This document shows positions 13,911 through 21,952 of a stretch of DNA of 30,963 nucleotides, one piece after another. The DNA is from Prevotella sp. (GTDB lineage Bacteria; Bacteroidota; Bacteroidia; Bacteroidales; Bacteroidaceae), in NCBI GenBank assembly GCA_017428805.1, contig JAFRQC010000137.1, positions 1 to 30,963 of the forward strand. Reading direction: 5' to 3'. The stretch's first letter is position 1; each line of letters starts with the position of its first letter. The notes below the pieces were generated by a model, which was given only the letters and a program-made list of their open reading frames with translations, had not been told where the DNA came from and made no database searches. Both the position numbers and the translations under genes were made by a program.

Positions 13911-14936
13911 ATGAAGTATCTAGCTAAGACAGACATCGCCGTGCTGCTGCTGTTCTTCAACCGCAGCGATACATTTCAGCAGGTATTCGAGGCCGTGCGC
14001 CAGGCACGACCCTCGAAGCTGTTCCTCTATCAGGACGGTCCTCGTGGGGAGCGCGATAGGGAGGGCATCGAGGCCTGTCGTGAGATTGCCAGCGACGAGC
14101 ATATAGACTGGGAGTGCGAGGTACACCGCATGTATCAGGAGAAGAACTACGGCTGCGACCCCTCGGAGTATATCTCCCAGAAATGGGCCTTTTCGATTGT
14201 CGATAAGTGTATGGTGCTCGAGGACGACGATGTGCCCTCACAGTCGTTCTTCCCCTTCTGCAAGGAGATGCTCGACCGTTATGAGCACGATGAGCGCATC
14301 ACGATGATCTCAGGCTTCAACATCGACGAGGTGACGGCCGACTGTCCCTACGACTACTTCTTCACCTCCACCTTCGCCATCTGGGGCTGGGCATCGTGGC
14401 GCAGAGTCATCGACCAGTGGGACAGCAAGTACTCCTTCCTCGACGATGCCTACAACATGCGGCAGCTGGAGGCGCTGGCCCGTCAGCGTGACTATCGCAA
14501 GGATATGATTCCGATGTTCCGGAACCACCGTCAGACGGGCAAGGAATACTATGAGAGCATCTTCTGGGCGTCGATGCTCTTTAACTCCGGCCTCGCCATT
14601 ATGCCGTCAAAGAATCAGGTGAATAACCTGGGACTGATGGCAGACTCCACCCATTTCACGGCTTCTGCCAAGACCACCCCCAAGCGTCTGCGCCATATCT
14701 TCACGATGCAGCGCCACGAACTGACATTCCCTTTGAAGCATCCGCGCTACGTCATCGAGAATGTGGAATATAAGGAACGGCTCTATCGCACCAACGGCTG
14801 GAACCACCCTTGGATCAAGATCGGCAATTCTCTGGAAGAACTCTGGCTGAATCTGCGCTATGGACAGTTCCGCAACATCGGAAAGTCAATAGCTCGTCGT
14901 CTGCGTAAGTGGACAGGCACTTACCACCACGCTTAG
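13911..14936 (+). CDS. GT-A fold glycosyltransferase
   Basis: A 341-residue protein, probably cytoplasmic, that should add a sugar to the surface polysaccharide. It begins MKYLAKTDIAVLLLFFNRSD, then QARPSKLFLYQDGPR, and has the acidic metal site VLEDDDVPS near residues 102-110, followed by GWASWRR. The pattern recalls glycosyltransferases with an EDD motif (GNT-I-like or family 2-like); the sugar is not known. The start is set at 13911 because the promoter box at 13886-13894 lies between it and the earlier ATG at 13812, whose 33-residue extension is only a translated hairpin repeat. It is transcribed alone, and its end overlaps the convergent membrane-protein gene by 4 bp. Confidence 0.8.
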   Translation: MKYLAKTDIAVLLLFFNRSDTFQQVFEAVRQARPSKLFLYQDGPRGERDREGIEACREIASDEHIDWECEVHRMYQEKNYGCDPSEYISQKWAFSIVDKCMVLEDDDVPSQSFFPFCKEMLDRYEHDERITMISGFNIDEVTADCPYDYFFTSTFAIWGWASWRRVIDQWDSKYSFLDDAYNMRQLEALARQRDYRKDMIPMFRNHRQTGKEYYESIFWASMLFNSGLAIMPSKNQVNNLGLMADSTHFTASAKTTPKRLRHIFTMQRHELTFPLKHPRYVIENVEYKERLYRTNGWNHPWIKIGNSLEELWLNLRYGQFRNIGKSIARRLRKWTGTYHHA

Positions 14937-16384
14937 AGTATCGATTTGATCGGTGTAAGCAGGAAATAGGTTAGCAAGATGCCATTATAGGTAAAGAGAT
15001 ACGCTGTCAGGGCGGTGACGGCGAGACGGATGGCGAGGCCTCCTTTTCTCCTTACTCCTTCTTTCCTTCTCTCCTTCAACAGATACGCCGTCGCGATGGG
15101 CAGGATAAACAGGAAATGCGGTGCCATAATAAACACCTCGTTGATGCCGAAGCCCAGCACCAGATGAATCCCCATATCTATCGCTAAGCACGACAGACAG
15201 AGCTGCAGGAAACGGCTCCGTCGCCCATACCACATACCCACCAGTGCCAGCAGCACCACCAATGCCTCAATCACATAACTGAATACAGACAGATACGGCA
15301 CGAACAGCGGGCGTCCCACGAGCGTATCCTCGAGAAAGTGCCGGCGATGGAACTGTATGGTCTCGCCCAGCAGGTTCTCATAGATTGTCTGCCAGCGCGA
15401 GGTCGAGATGTCCGTCCATTTCAGATAGCCGTGATCCTCCATAGGCTTGCCCGTCTTCTCTGCCTGTTTTTTCAGCACCGCCTCACGACGGGCTTTCTTC
15501 GCCTCATATCGTGCCTTCTCTTCTGGTGACATCTTCGCCACACGCTCTTTCACCCTTTCACTTTTTAACTTTTCCACCTTTTCACGGGCCTGCTGACGAG
15601 GTTCAACGAACGTGTAATGCTGCCATACGGCTATTCCCCACAGCAATGCCGAGGGCAGGAGGACAGCCAACAGCAGATACTTCGGACGGAAGAAATCCCG
15701 CCTGTTCACGAAGAATCCGGAGAGGAACACCTTGACGCCGTTGGAGAGGGTGACGCCTGCGGTGATGAAGAAGAGCACTGCCGACTGCCACCAGCGGAAC
15801 TCCCTGCCTTTCCTGATGCAGATGCCGGAGATATAGAAGGTCATCAACAGCAGGAACATTGACACTGTGAAATGGTCAGGCACAATCACCGACAGCAACA
15901 GATACGCCATCGAGAAGGCGAACATTGTCAGCAGCGTGGCATCGTCGCGTCGCAAGCCTACGATCTCACGATGGATGCGATACAAAAACACATAGGAATA
16001 CAGCGAACTGGCAATCACCACCAGCGCCACCACATACTGCACACAGTTGACACCGAACATCCAGGTGAATCCCTGGTTCAACAGCCACAATGGCCAGATG
16101 AAGAATGCCAGTAGCGGATGACGGTGCGCCTCATAGACCACGTCCCAGTCTGTCACCGTCAGATAGGTGTATGGGTCGTAGCCAGACAGGTGCAGCTCTC
16201 GCTCGAACACCTTCCAATAGGGTCCGAAGCCTGGTTGCAGGAACAGTTCGTGGAGCCGGAAGATAAACAGGGCGTTCAGGACCACGATGACCGTCAGGGC
16301 CACCGCTGCCTGCACCCGTTCCTCTGGTTTCAGCCGGAACAGGCCGAACACGTCCGTGATCATCTTCCTGACTCCCGTATCCAT
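14933..16384 (-). CDS. Polytopic membrane protein, resembles the Bacteroidales DUF6080 group
   Basis: A 483-residue protein with about ten membrane segments. The motif LFLQPGFGPYWKVFERELHL, then SGYDPYTYL, follows the first membrane segment, with a large soluble loop at about residues 265-340. In overall shape it resembles glycosyltransferase-C-type membrane proteins (early acidic loop, many membrane segments), but no function can be assigned; the DUF6080 name is from memory. The loop contains a highly charged stretch, EKVEKLKSERVKERVAK and beyond, partly encoded by a repeat tract (15549-15585), and another repeat (15041-15078) encodes KERRKEGVRRKGG near the C-terminus. It is the last of a minus-strand series behind the beta-flower gene (8 bp gap). 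Confidence 0.65.
   Translation of the reverse strand: MDTGVRKMITDVFGLFRLKPEERVQAAVALTVIVVLNALFIFRLHELFLQPGFGPYWKVFERELHLSGYDPYTYLTVTDWDVVYEAHRHPLLAFFIWPLWLLNQGFTWMFGVNCVQYVVALVVIASSLYSYVFLYRIHREIVGLRRDDATLLTMFAFSMAYLLLSVIVPDHFTVSMFLLLMTFYISGICIRKGREFRWWQSAVLFFITAGVTLSNGVKVFLSGFFVNRRDFFRPKYLLLAVLLPSALLWGIAVWQHYTFVEPRQQAREKVEKLKSERVKERVAKMSPEEKARYEAKKARREAVLKKQAEKTGKPMEDHGYLKWTDISTSRWQTIYENLLGETIQFHRRHFLEDTLVGRPLFVPYLSVFSYVIEALVVLLALVGMWYGRRSRFLQLCLSCLAIDMGIHLVLGFGINEVFIMAPHFLFILPIATAYLLKERRKEGVRRKGGLAIRLAVTALTAYLFTYNGILLTYFLLTPIKSIL
15041..15078. repeat. CTCCTTN-heptamer repeat in the membrane-protein gene
   Basis: Imperfect units such as CTCCTTACTCCTTCTTTCC, read on the minus strand as KERRKEGVRRKG. 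The same kind of tract occurs in the HTCS gene at 20217-20257, where it encodes RREGVRREGEKE. Confidence 0.65.
15549..15585. repeat. CTTTTNAC-type octamer repeat in the membrane-protein gene
   Basis: Units CACTTTTTAACTTTTCCACC and similar; encodes EKVEKLKSERVKE in the charged loop. The repeat is more degenerate than the others and could also be plain Lys/Glu coding bias. Confidence 0.4.
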
Positions 16385-16392
16385 AAGTGGTT

Positions 16393-16824
16393 CTACATTC
16401 TGAAGAATCCGAAGAAGTACATCACTGCCGCCTGGCGTTTGCTCGACATATCCTCCACACGTCCGATGATTGAGCCGTTCTTGCGGATGTTGCCGTTGTC
16501 CTCCACGCGTCCGATGATCGAACCATTCAGGCGTACATCGCCGTTGTTTTCAATCCTTCCGATGATGGATCCACGTTTGCGGATGTCACCGTTGTTCTCG
16601 ATACGGCCCTCGATGGAGCCATTCACGCGGATGTCGCCGTTAGACTCGAAGCGGCCCTTGATAGAGCCATTGAGGCGCACGTCACCGTTGGCTTCGATCT
16701 GTCCCACGATGGAACCTCCCAGGCGCAGTTTCTGTACGTTACCAGCGTCAGCATTGACGCAAACACCCAACAGCAGCACGAGGGCCACTGCCAGTCTCAT
16801 TACTAAATTCTTGTTCTGTTTCAT
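16393..16824 (-). CDS. Secreted 5-fold beta-flower-like repeat protein
   Basis: A 143-residue protein with a signal peptide (MKQNKNLVMRLAVALVLLLG, cleavage after about residue 27, VNADA). Six tandem repeats of 15 residues follow, of the form NGSIxGRIExNGDIRxx, each pairing a Gly-Ser-Ile with a Gly-Arg-Ile/Val; they are visible in the DNA as a 45 bp period over 16440-16740. Proteins with this NGSIIG/IExNG pattern in Bacteroidota are described as beta-flower proteins, short beta-propeller-like assemblies of unknown function. The last repeat breaks into an unrelated hydrophobic tail (AAVMYFFGFFRM). It lies 27 bp behind the FAH-family gene and 8 bp ahead of the membrane-protein gene. Confidence 0.8.
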   Translation of the reverse strand: MKQNKNLVMRLAVALVLLLGVCVNADAGNVQKLRLGGSIVGQIEANGDVRLNGSIKGRFESNGDIRVNGSIEGRIENNGDIRKRGSIIGRIENNGDVRLNGSIIGRVEDNGNIRKNGSIIGRVEDMSSKRQAAVMYFFGFFRM

Positions 16825-16851
16825 TGTTTAATGGTTTAAAAATGGATTATG

Positions 16852-17529
16852 TTACTTACAGTTGAATGCGAGCACTTGGCGGTTTTCGAGCCAGCCTACC
16901 AGACGGTCGCCGATATGTACGGGCCCTACGCCGGCTGGGGTGCCGGTATAGAGCAGATCGCCCGTCTTCAGCGTGAAGAACTGCGAGATATAGGCGATGA
17001 TCTCGTCTACGGTGTAGAGCATGTCCGACGTACAGCCCTCCTGCACCGTCTTTCCCTCGCGCCCTTGCCGTCGGTCTTCCTCCGTCTGGATGTCGAGGTG
17101 GAAGTGCAGCCGCTGTAGCCCAGACTGTTCGCAGGGTGCCTCAGGATCCGTCAGCAGTTTCTCCTTGGGAATCCACTCGCCGATGGCGGCAGAGCCGTCG
17201 AAGCCCTTGCAGATGGTCCAGGGCTGACCTGCCTCAGAGGCTTTCTTTTGGAGATTTCGGGCAGTGAAGTCGATGCCAATCGTCAGGGCGTCGTAATAGC
17301 GGTGGGCAAAACGCTGGGGGATGTTCTTACCCAGACGACAGATGCGTACCACCACCTCCGTCTCGTAGTCGATGCGTCCGAGGTGGTCAGGGATGAAGAA
17401 GGGCTTGCCCTGGTTCAGTATCGCCGAGTCCGCCTTCGTAAAGATCACGGGTTCGTCAGGGCGCTTCAGCGTCCCGTGCAGCTCCTGGTTATGCGCTGCG
17501 TAATTCATTCCTATCGCAAATATCTTCAT
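16852..17529 (-). CDS. Fumarylacetoacetate hydrolase (FAH) family protein
   Basis: A 225-residue cytoplasmic enzyme of the FAH superfamily, which cleaves or decarboxylates acylpyruvate-type compounds. The metal ligands are visible as E56 and E58 (IDYETEVVVRI) and D87 (IGIDFTARN), with K108 in ICKGFDGSAAIG and the closing motif LLYTGTPAGVGPV. The length matches the single-domain acylpyruvase/fumarylpyruvate hydrolase group. Its ATG overlaps the stop of the HTCS gene by ATGA (17526-17529), so it is co-translated with the regulator, an unexpected partner for glycan metabolism. The substrate cannot be set from sequence; oxaloacetate-type substrates are a possible general housekeeping role. Confidence 0.88.
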   Translation of the reverse strand: MKIFAIGMNYAAHNQELHGTLKRPDEPVIFTKADSAILNQGKPFFIPDHLGRIDYETEVVVRICRLGKNIPQRFAHRYYDALTIGIDFTARNLQKKASEAGQPWTICKGFDGSAAIGEWIPKEKLLTDPEAPCEQSGLQRLHFHLDIQTEEDRRQGREGKTVQEGCTSDMLYTVDEIIAYISQFFTLKTGDLLYTGTPAGVGPVHIGDRLVGWLENRQVLAFNCK

Positions 17530-20500
17530 CCTTTGTATTCCGTTGGTGTGACGCCGAATTGTTTCTTGAAGACCACGGAGAAATGGCTCTGAGTACTGAA
17601 ACCGCAGAGATCGGCAATCTCCGAGACGGTGTACTTGCCACCCTTGAGCAGCTCTGCCGCACGGTTCAGCTTATAGGTGCGGAAGAAGCTGGAGGGCGTC
17701 TCACCCGTCAGGCCCTTGATCTTGTAATAGAGTTTCGTACGCGAGATGAGCAACAGCTTCGTGATGCGCGACACATCGAGTTCTGAGTTCGAGAGCTCTT
17801 CCTCCATCAGTTTGTAGAGTTCCTCCATGAAGTGCTTGTCCTGTTCTGAGAGGGCATCTTCCACACTTTCGTCCTCCGTCGTCGTCGCCTTCGTGAGAAG
17901 CTTGCGTACACGGTCACGGTTCTTCAGCTGCGACTGGATGAGGGCAGAGAGCACGGCAGGCTCGAAGGGCTTTGTGACATAGGCGTCGGCACCCACGTTG
18001 AGGCCCTCCACCTGATTGTCGGCCGTAATCTTCGCCGTGACGAGGATCACGGGGATATGACAGAGCTGGATGTCCTGCTTGATCTCCTGACAGAGCTGAT
18101 AGCCGTCCTTTCCTGGCATCGCCACGTCGCTGACCACGATGTTCGGCTCGGCAGCACGCATCTCCTCAAGGGCGGTGTCGGCATCGAGGCAGGTGATGAG
18201 GCGGTAGTCCTTCGAGAAGAGCACCCGCATGTAGTTGACCACCTCCGTATCGTCGTCGACGATGAGCAGCGTCGGAAGGTCGTCCATGGGGTCTTCGGGG
18301 GTGTGGAGGTGTGAGGGTGCAGGGGTGCGAGAAATGTCTGCGGCAGTATCTGGGGCAACGTCTGTGGCAGTAGTATTCTCGTACCCCCGTACCTCCGTAC
18401 CCCCACGCTCCCGATTCATCATCTCTTCCTCTGTGTAGGCCTCCTCCGTCATGGGATAGACGAGGGTGAAGACGGCGCCAGTGCCTGAGTCACGATTGCC
18501 GGCGGTGAGGGTGCCGTGGTGCAGTTCGGCCAGTCGTCGGGAGTAGTAGAGTCCGATGCCCGTACCCCAGTTGATGATGCCCTTCGTCTGGTTGTCGAGC
18601 TGGTAGTAGCGCTTGAAGATATTCTCCAGCTGGTTCTCTGGCAGCCCCTTGCCCGTATCGGCCACGGTGATCTTCACCATATTCTCGTACCCCCGCGCCC
18701 CCGCGCCTTCGTTCCCTCGGTTGTCCGCCACATCGAGGCTCACGTCGATGTGTCCGCCTCTGGGTGTGAATTTCAGGGCGTTCGAGATGAGGTTTGTGAG
18801 AATCTTCTCCAGCTTGTCGCCATCCGTCCACGCCATGAGTGTGTCCTCCATGCCGAAGCGGTTGATGGTGACGGCTCTCTCCTGGGCGTTGTAGATGAAG
18901 TAGTCGCACACGCCGTTGATCACCTTCACCACGTCGAGCTGTTCGACGCTCAGCCGCAGTGTGTCGTTCTCGAGCTTGTTGAAGTCCATCAGCTGGTTCA
19001 CGAGCTTGAACATCCTTTGGATATTGCGGTTGGCGATGGTGAGCAGGCTCTTGTCGTCGCCGCTGAGGCGTTCGCTCTTCACGACCTGGCTCACAGGCCC
19101 AGCGATCATCGTCAGCGGCGTACGGAACTCGTGGGCAATGTTGGCGAAGAAACTCATGTTCATCTGGTTTGTGCGCTGCTCCTGCTCCTTCTCCATCTGC
19201 GCCTGACGTGCAGCCCGACGTGCCGTCACCACGCGACGGGCGTTGCGGTAGAGATAGTAGGCGAGGGCAGCGGCGAGGGCGAGATAGATGCACCATGCCC
19301 ACCAGGCGTTGGCGGGAGCAGGGTCTACGGCCACGCGCAGGTTACGCTCGCTTGTGACGGGCTCGTCGCTGGTGGCGTCGGTGGCTTTCACGCGGAAGGT
19401 GTAGCATCCTGCGGGCAGGTTGGCATAGCTGGCGGTATGGGTGTTGCCGGCATCGATCCAGTCGCTGTCGAAGCCGTCCATCTTATAATAATAATGTACG
19501 CGTTCATACTCGCCGAAGTCGAGGGCCGTGAACGAGAGGCTGAAGCTGTTCTGGTCGTGAGCAAGGCGTACCTCTTGGCAACTGTCGAGCAGGGCGTCGA
19601 TGGGGCCGTCGGCAGAAGGGCGCACCAGCTGGTTGTGGATCTTCAGGTCGCAGAGCCGGATGGGCAACTGCCTTAGCGTGTCGATGTCGGCAGGGTTGAA
19701 CATCGTGATACCGTCGGTACTGCCGAAGACGAGACTGCCGTTTGGCAACTGGCACGAGGCTCTGTCAGCGAACTCGTCGCCCCCGATGCCGTCGGCCTTA
19801 TAGAGCGAGGTGATGCGCCCCGTCTTACGGTCCCAGCGGTTCAGGCCCTTCATCGTGCTGATCCAGATATTCCCCTGGCCGTCTTCCTCGATGCTGCCCA
19901 CGTCAGAGCAGGAGAGGCCTGCGATGCGCGTCATCTCGTTGGCTTTCGGCTTGTAGCGCAGCAGTCCGTTGCTCACGGTGCCTATCCACACGTCGCCCTG
20001 CGAGTCCTCCAGCATGTCGGTGGGTATGTAGACGCTTCGGCGGATGCACTGTGCCATCGTGGGGATGTCGAGTTCGCTGAGCTTGCCCGTCTGCGGATTC
20101 ATCTTCGTGATCTTCTGGAAGAAGGCGGAGATGAGCATCTGTCCGTCTCTCAGTTTCAGCAGCGAGGGGATGAAGCAGAAGTCGGCATTAAACGCCTGCT
20201 TCACAATCGGCTCCGACTCCTTCTCTCCTTCTCTCCTTACTCCTTCTCTCCTAAATCCCACGATATCATTCGTGCTCGTCGAGACCCACACGGTGCCGTC
20301 GTCAGTCTGTTCGAAGTCCATGGCGCCAAGCACGGGTGTCTGGCTGAGTATGGCGAGCCTCCCTCCCTCGTAGCGGCATTTCATCACGATGCTGCCTGTA
20401 GAGAGCCAGAGCCGTCCGTCACGGTCGCAGAAGATGTGCGTCACGGCGTTCTTCTGTTCGCCCGCCGGCAGTCCTTCGAGGGGGATGAGTTCTGCCTTCT

Positions 20501-21647
20501 GGCTGTCGAGATGGTAGACGTAGAGCCCCTTGAGCAGGGTGCTGATCCAGAGGTTCTGCTGTCGGTCTGTGGCGACGGCGAGCACGCTGGAGTTGTCGAT
20601 CACGCGGTTCAGGTAGCTGTCCGAGCCGCCGAACTTCTCCTTATAGTAGTAGTCGGCGAAGAGACCTTTGTCGTAGGTGCCGAGCCACACGTTTTTTCGT
20701 GAGTCCTGGAACACCAGTGTCACCAGTGCGTCAGGCACGGGCAGCGTGAATCCCGCCTCGCCCTCGCCGTGCAGCGTCTGCGCCAGCAGGTTCAGTCCGA
20801 ACATCCCGTTCTTCGACGTGCTGAGCAGTATGGTGTTATCATCCAGCAGCCTTGCCGCCTGGATGATGCTGTTGTGAGCCGTCAGCCGCGTCTCCATCTC
20901 CGTGGGGAGGGGCACGAGGCGCAGCGACTTCGTGTCGAACAGCCTCAGGTTGCCGTAGCCGGAGAGGATCATCAGCCCGTTGGCGAGCATCTCAGAGTAG
21001 TAGAATTGCTGGTCGCCCAGCGCCACCTCGCGCTTCAGTTTGAATGTCGTGGGGTCGTAGATCAGTATGCGCTGGCTCTCAGTGATGAGTATCTGGTCTG
21101 AGGCGTCAATCACGCAGTTGCCCCACGTCCACTGCTGCCTCGTCATCTGCCGCGAGATAATCGGGTGGAAGGCCTGCAGCTGGTCGTCGTAGCGGAGCAC
21201 CTCCGTGCCGTTGTATGCAAACAAGCGTCCGCGGCTGTCCTCGAGCAGCTTCTGTATGTTCAGGTTTGCCGATTTCACGCCGATGCGCTTGAAGCAGTCC
21301 CGGCGGGTATAGCGGCACACGCCGTTCACCGTCGCCACCCAGAGCCTTCCCTGCTGGTCGCAGAGCACGTCCTTGATCTGGTTGTCTGGCAGTCCCGTTG
21401 TGTCGTCAGCGCAGAAATACTGGTGATACTCATGCCCGTCGTAGCGGTTCAGTCCGCGGAACGTACCGATCCACAGCTGTCCGGCCTTGTCCTCCGCGAT
21501 GCACTGCACACGGCTGTTCGACAGCTCCTGCGCCACTACAAAGCCGTTCTCCTCGTCTTTGTCGCGCTGCTGTGGCGGCTCCGTCTTCTGGCAGGAGAGC
21601 AGAACCAATGTCAGCAGCCCCACCGCTATCTTTATCGTCTTATTCAT
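17526..21647 (-). CDS. Hybrid two-component system regulator (HTCS) of the adjacent PUL
   Basis: A 1373-residue one-protein sensor and transcription factor. In order: N-terminal signal with a lipobox (VLLSC, Cys19); a two-propeller periplasmic sensor of repeats such as GQLWIGTFRGLNRYDG (about 40-665); a Y_Y_Y domain (about 690-775); one membrane helix (781-800); histidine kinase with phospho-acceptor H839 (NIAHEFRTP); ATPase N-box NLISNALKFTPRGG and DTGKGLP; receiver with D1174 (VVSDVAMPGKDG) and K1226; and an AraC-type DNA-binding domain ending GVTPTEYKG. It should bind an oligosaccharide released from the target glycan and activate the divergent susCD operon. Repeat-derived linkers lie at about 466-479, 978-989 and 1078-1120. 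Its promoter box is at 21669-21677. Confidence 0.95.
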   Translation of the reverse strand: MNKTIKIAVGLLTLVLLSCQKTEPPQQRDKDEENGFVVAQELSNSRVQCIAEDKAGQLWIGTFRGLNRYDGHEYHQYFCADDTTGLPDNQIKDVLCDQQGRLWVATVNGVCRYTRRDCFKRIGVKSANLNIQKLLEDSRGRLFAYNGTEVLRYDDQLQAFHPIISRQMTRQQWTWGNCVIDASDQILITESQRILIYDPTTFKLKREVALGDQQFYYSEMLANGLMILSGYGNLRLFDTKSLRLVPLPTEMETRLTAHNSIIQAARLLDDNTILLSTSKNGMFGLNLLAQTLHGEGEAGFTLPVPDALVTLVFQDSRKNVWLGTYDKGLFADYYYKEKFGGSDSYLNRVIDNSSVLAVATDRQQNLWISTLLKGLYVYHLDSQKAELIPLEGLPAGEQKNAVTHIFCDRDGRLWLSTGSIVMKCRYEGGRLAILSQTPVLGAMDFEQTDDGTVWVSTSTNDIVGFRREGVRREGEKESEPIVKQAFNADFCFIPSLLKLRDGQMLISAFFQKITKMNPQTGKLSELDIPTMAQCIRRSVYIPTDMLEDSQGDVWIGTVSNGLLRYKPKANEMTRIAGLSCSDVGSIEEDGQGNIWISTMKGLNRWDRKTGRITSLYKADGIGGDEFADRASCQLPNGSLVFGSTDGITMFNPADIDTLRQLPIRLCDLKIHNQLVRPSADGPIDALLDSCQEVRLAHDQNSFSLSFTALDFGEYERVHYYYKMDGFDSDWIDAGNTHTASYANLPAGCYTFRVKATDATSDEPVTSERNLRVAVDPAPANAWWAWCIYLALAAALAYYLYRNARRVVTARRAARQAQMEKEQEQRTNQMNMSFFANIAHEFRTPLTMIAGPVSQVVKSERLSGDDKSLLTIANRNIQRMFKLVNQLMDFNKLENDTLRLSVEQLDVVKVINGVCDYFIYNAQERAVTINRFGMEDTLMAWTDGDKLEKILTNLISNALKFTPRGGHIDVSLDVADNRGNEGAGARGYENMVKITVADTGKGLPENQLENIFKRYYQLDNQTKGIINWGTGIGLYYSRRLAELHHGTLTAGNRDSGTGAVFTLVYPMTEEAYTEEEMMNRERGGTEVRGYENTTATDVAPDTAADISRTPAPSHLHTPEDPMDDLPTLLIVDDDTEVVNYMRVLFSKDYRLITCLDADTALEEMRAAEPNIVVSDVAMPGKDGYQLCQEIKQDIQLCHIPVILVTAKITADNQVEGLNVGADAYVTKPFEPAVLSALIQSQLKNRDRVRKLLTKATTTEDESVEDALSEQDKHFMEELYKLMEEELSNSELDVSRITKLLLISRTKLYYKIKGLTGETPSSFFRTYKLNRAAELLKGGKYTVSEIADLCGFSTQSHFSVVFKKQFGVTPTEYKG
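18297..18411. repeat. Inverted pair of G-rich octamer repeats in the kinase-receiver linker of the HTCS
   Basis: 18297-18336 (GTGTGAGGGTGCAGGGGTGC, then GAGAAATG) faces an inverted relative at 18374-18411 (GTACCCCCGTACCTCC). Between them are two near-copies of GTCTGTGGCAGTA. Together they encode most of the 40-residue linker RGGTEVRGYENTT...THLHTPEDP-like sequence before the receiver. The GAGAAATG tail is the one seen in the GAGGAAT repeats. Confidence 0.65.
18682..18717. repeat. Second copy of the ATTCTCGTACCCCCG repeat in the HTCS gene
   Basis: Shares ATTCTCGTACCCCCG exactly with 18374-18388 and continues with GCGCCCCC units. It encodes EGAGARGYENM, inserted in the ATPase domain ahead of VKITVADTGKG; the RGYEN peptide recurs in the linker copy. 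Confidence 0.65.
20217..20257. repeat. CTCCTTN-heptamer repeat in the HTCS sensor
   Basis: Units CTCCTTCTCTCCTTACTCC and similar, read in frame as FRREGVRREGEKES between two propeller blades (about residues 465-478). Confidence 0.65.
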
Positions 21648-21668
21648 ACGTTATTCACTTTGTTGTGT

Positions 21669-21677
21669 GCAAAGATA
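21669..21677 (-). promoter_or_regulatory. Promoter -7 box of the HTCS gene
   Basis: TATCTTTGC on the minus strand, 22 bp upstream of the ATG at 21647. Its upstream region is AT-rich and has no consensus TTTG. Confidence 0.6.
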
Positions 21678-21756
21678 AGAAAAATAATTGAAAATAGAAT
21701 AATTGAGAATAAAAAATCCTAAAATCCTATATTCCTTAGGCCTCCGAATCCTCTGA

Positions 21757-21844
21757 TTTGAACAAATCGGAACGGTTTTGAACAAATTGAAACGCCGGAA
21801 AACACTTTTGAACACAGGCGACAATCAAAAGAACGTGTTGAAAT
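21757..21844 (+). promoter_or_regulatory. Phased direct repeats, candidate HTCS operator of the susCD operon
   Basis: TTTGAACA occurs at 21757, 21777 and 21807, and a weaker GTTGAAAT at 21837. The starts are spaced 20, 30 and 30 bp, whole turns of the helix, so all face the same side. The last site ends 21 bp before the susC promoter box. AraC-type domains bind direct repeats, so these are good candidates for the HTCS site. Confidence 0.5.
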
Positions 21845-21865
21845 GAGCGTAAAAGAAATAATATC

Positions 21866-21874
21866 TACTTTTGC
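21866..21874 (+). promoter_or_regulatory. Promoter -7 box of the susCD operon
   Basis: TACTTTTGC, matching TAnnTTTGC, 78 bp upstream of the susC ATG. The absence of an ideal -33 TTTG fits a promoter that needs an activator. The leader holds a small GGCC-GCAAA-GGCC palindrome. Confidence 0.65.
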
Positions 21875-21952
21875 ACCCGAAATCGGCCGCAAAGGCCAAA
21901 CGGAATGAAACAATTATACATCTAACATTTTTAAACTAACAATTAAAACTCA

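Noticed and set aside
16430..16740. Regular 45 bp period considered as a CRISPR-like array
   Set aside because: It encodes 15-residue protein repeats in one frame, with no spacers.
18490..19302. Long minus-strand open frame inside the HTCS gene
   Set aside because: A shadow frame of high-GC coding sequence; the HTCS domains occupy the other frame.
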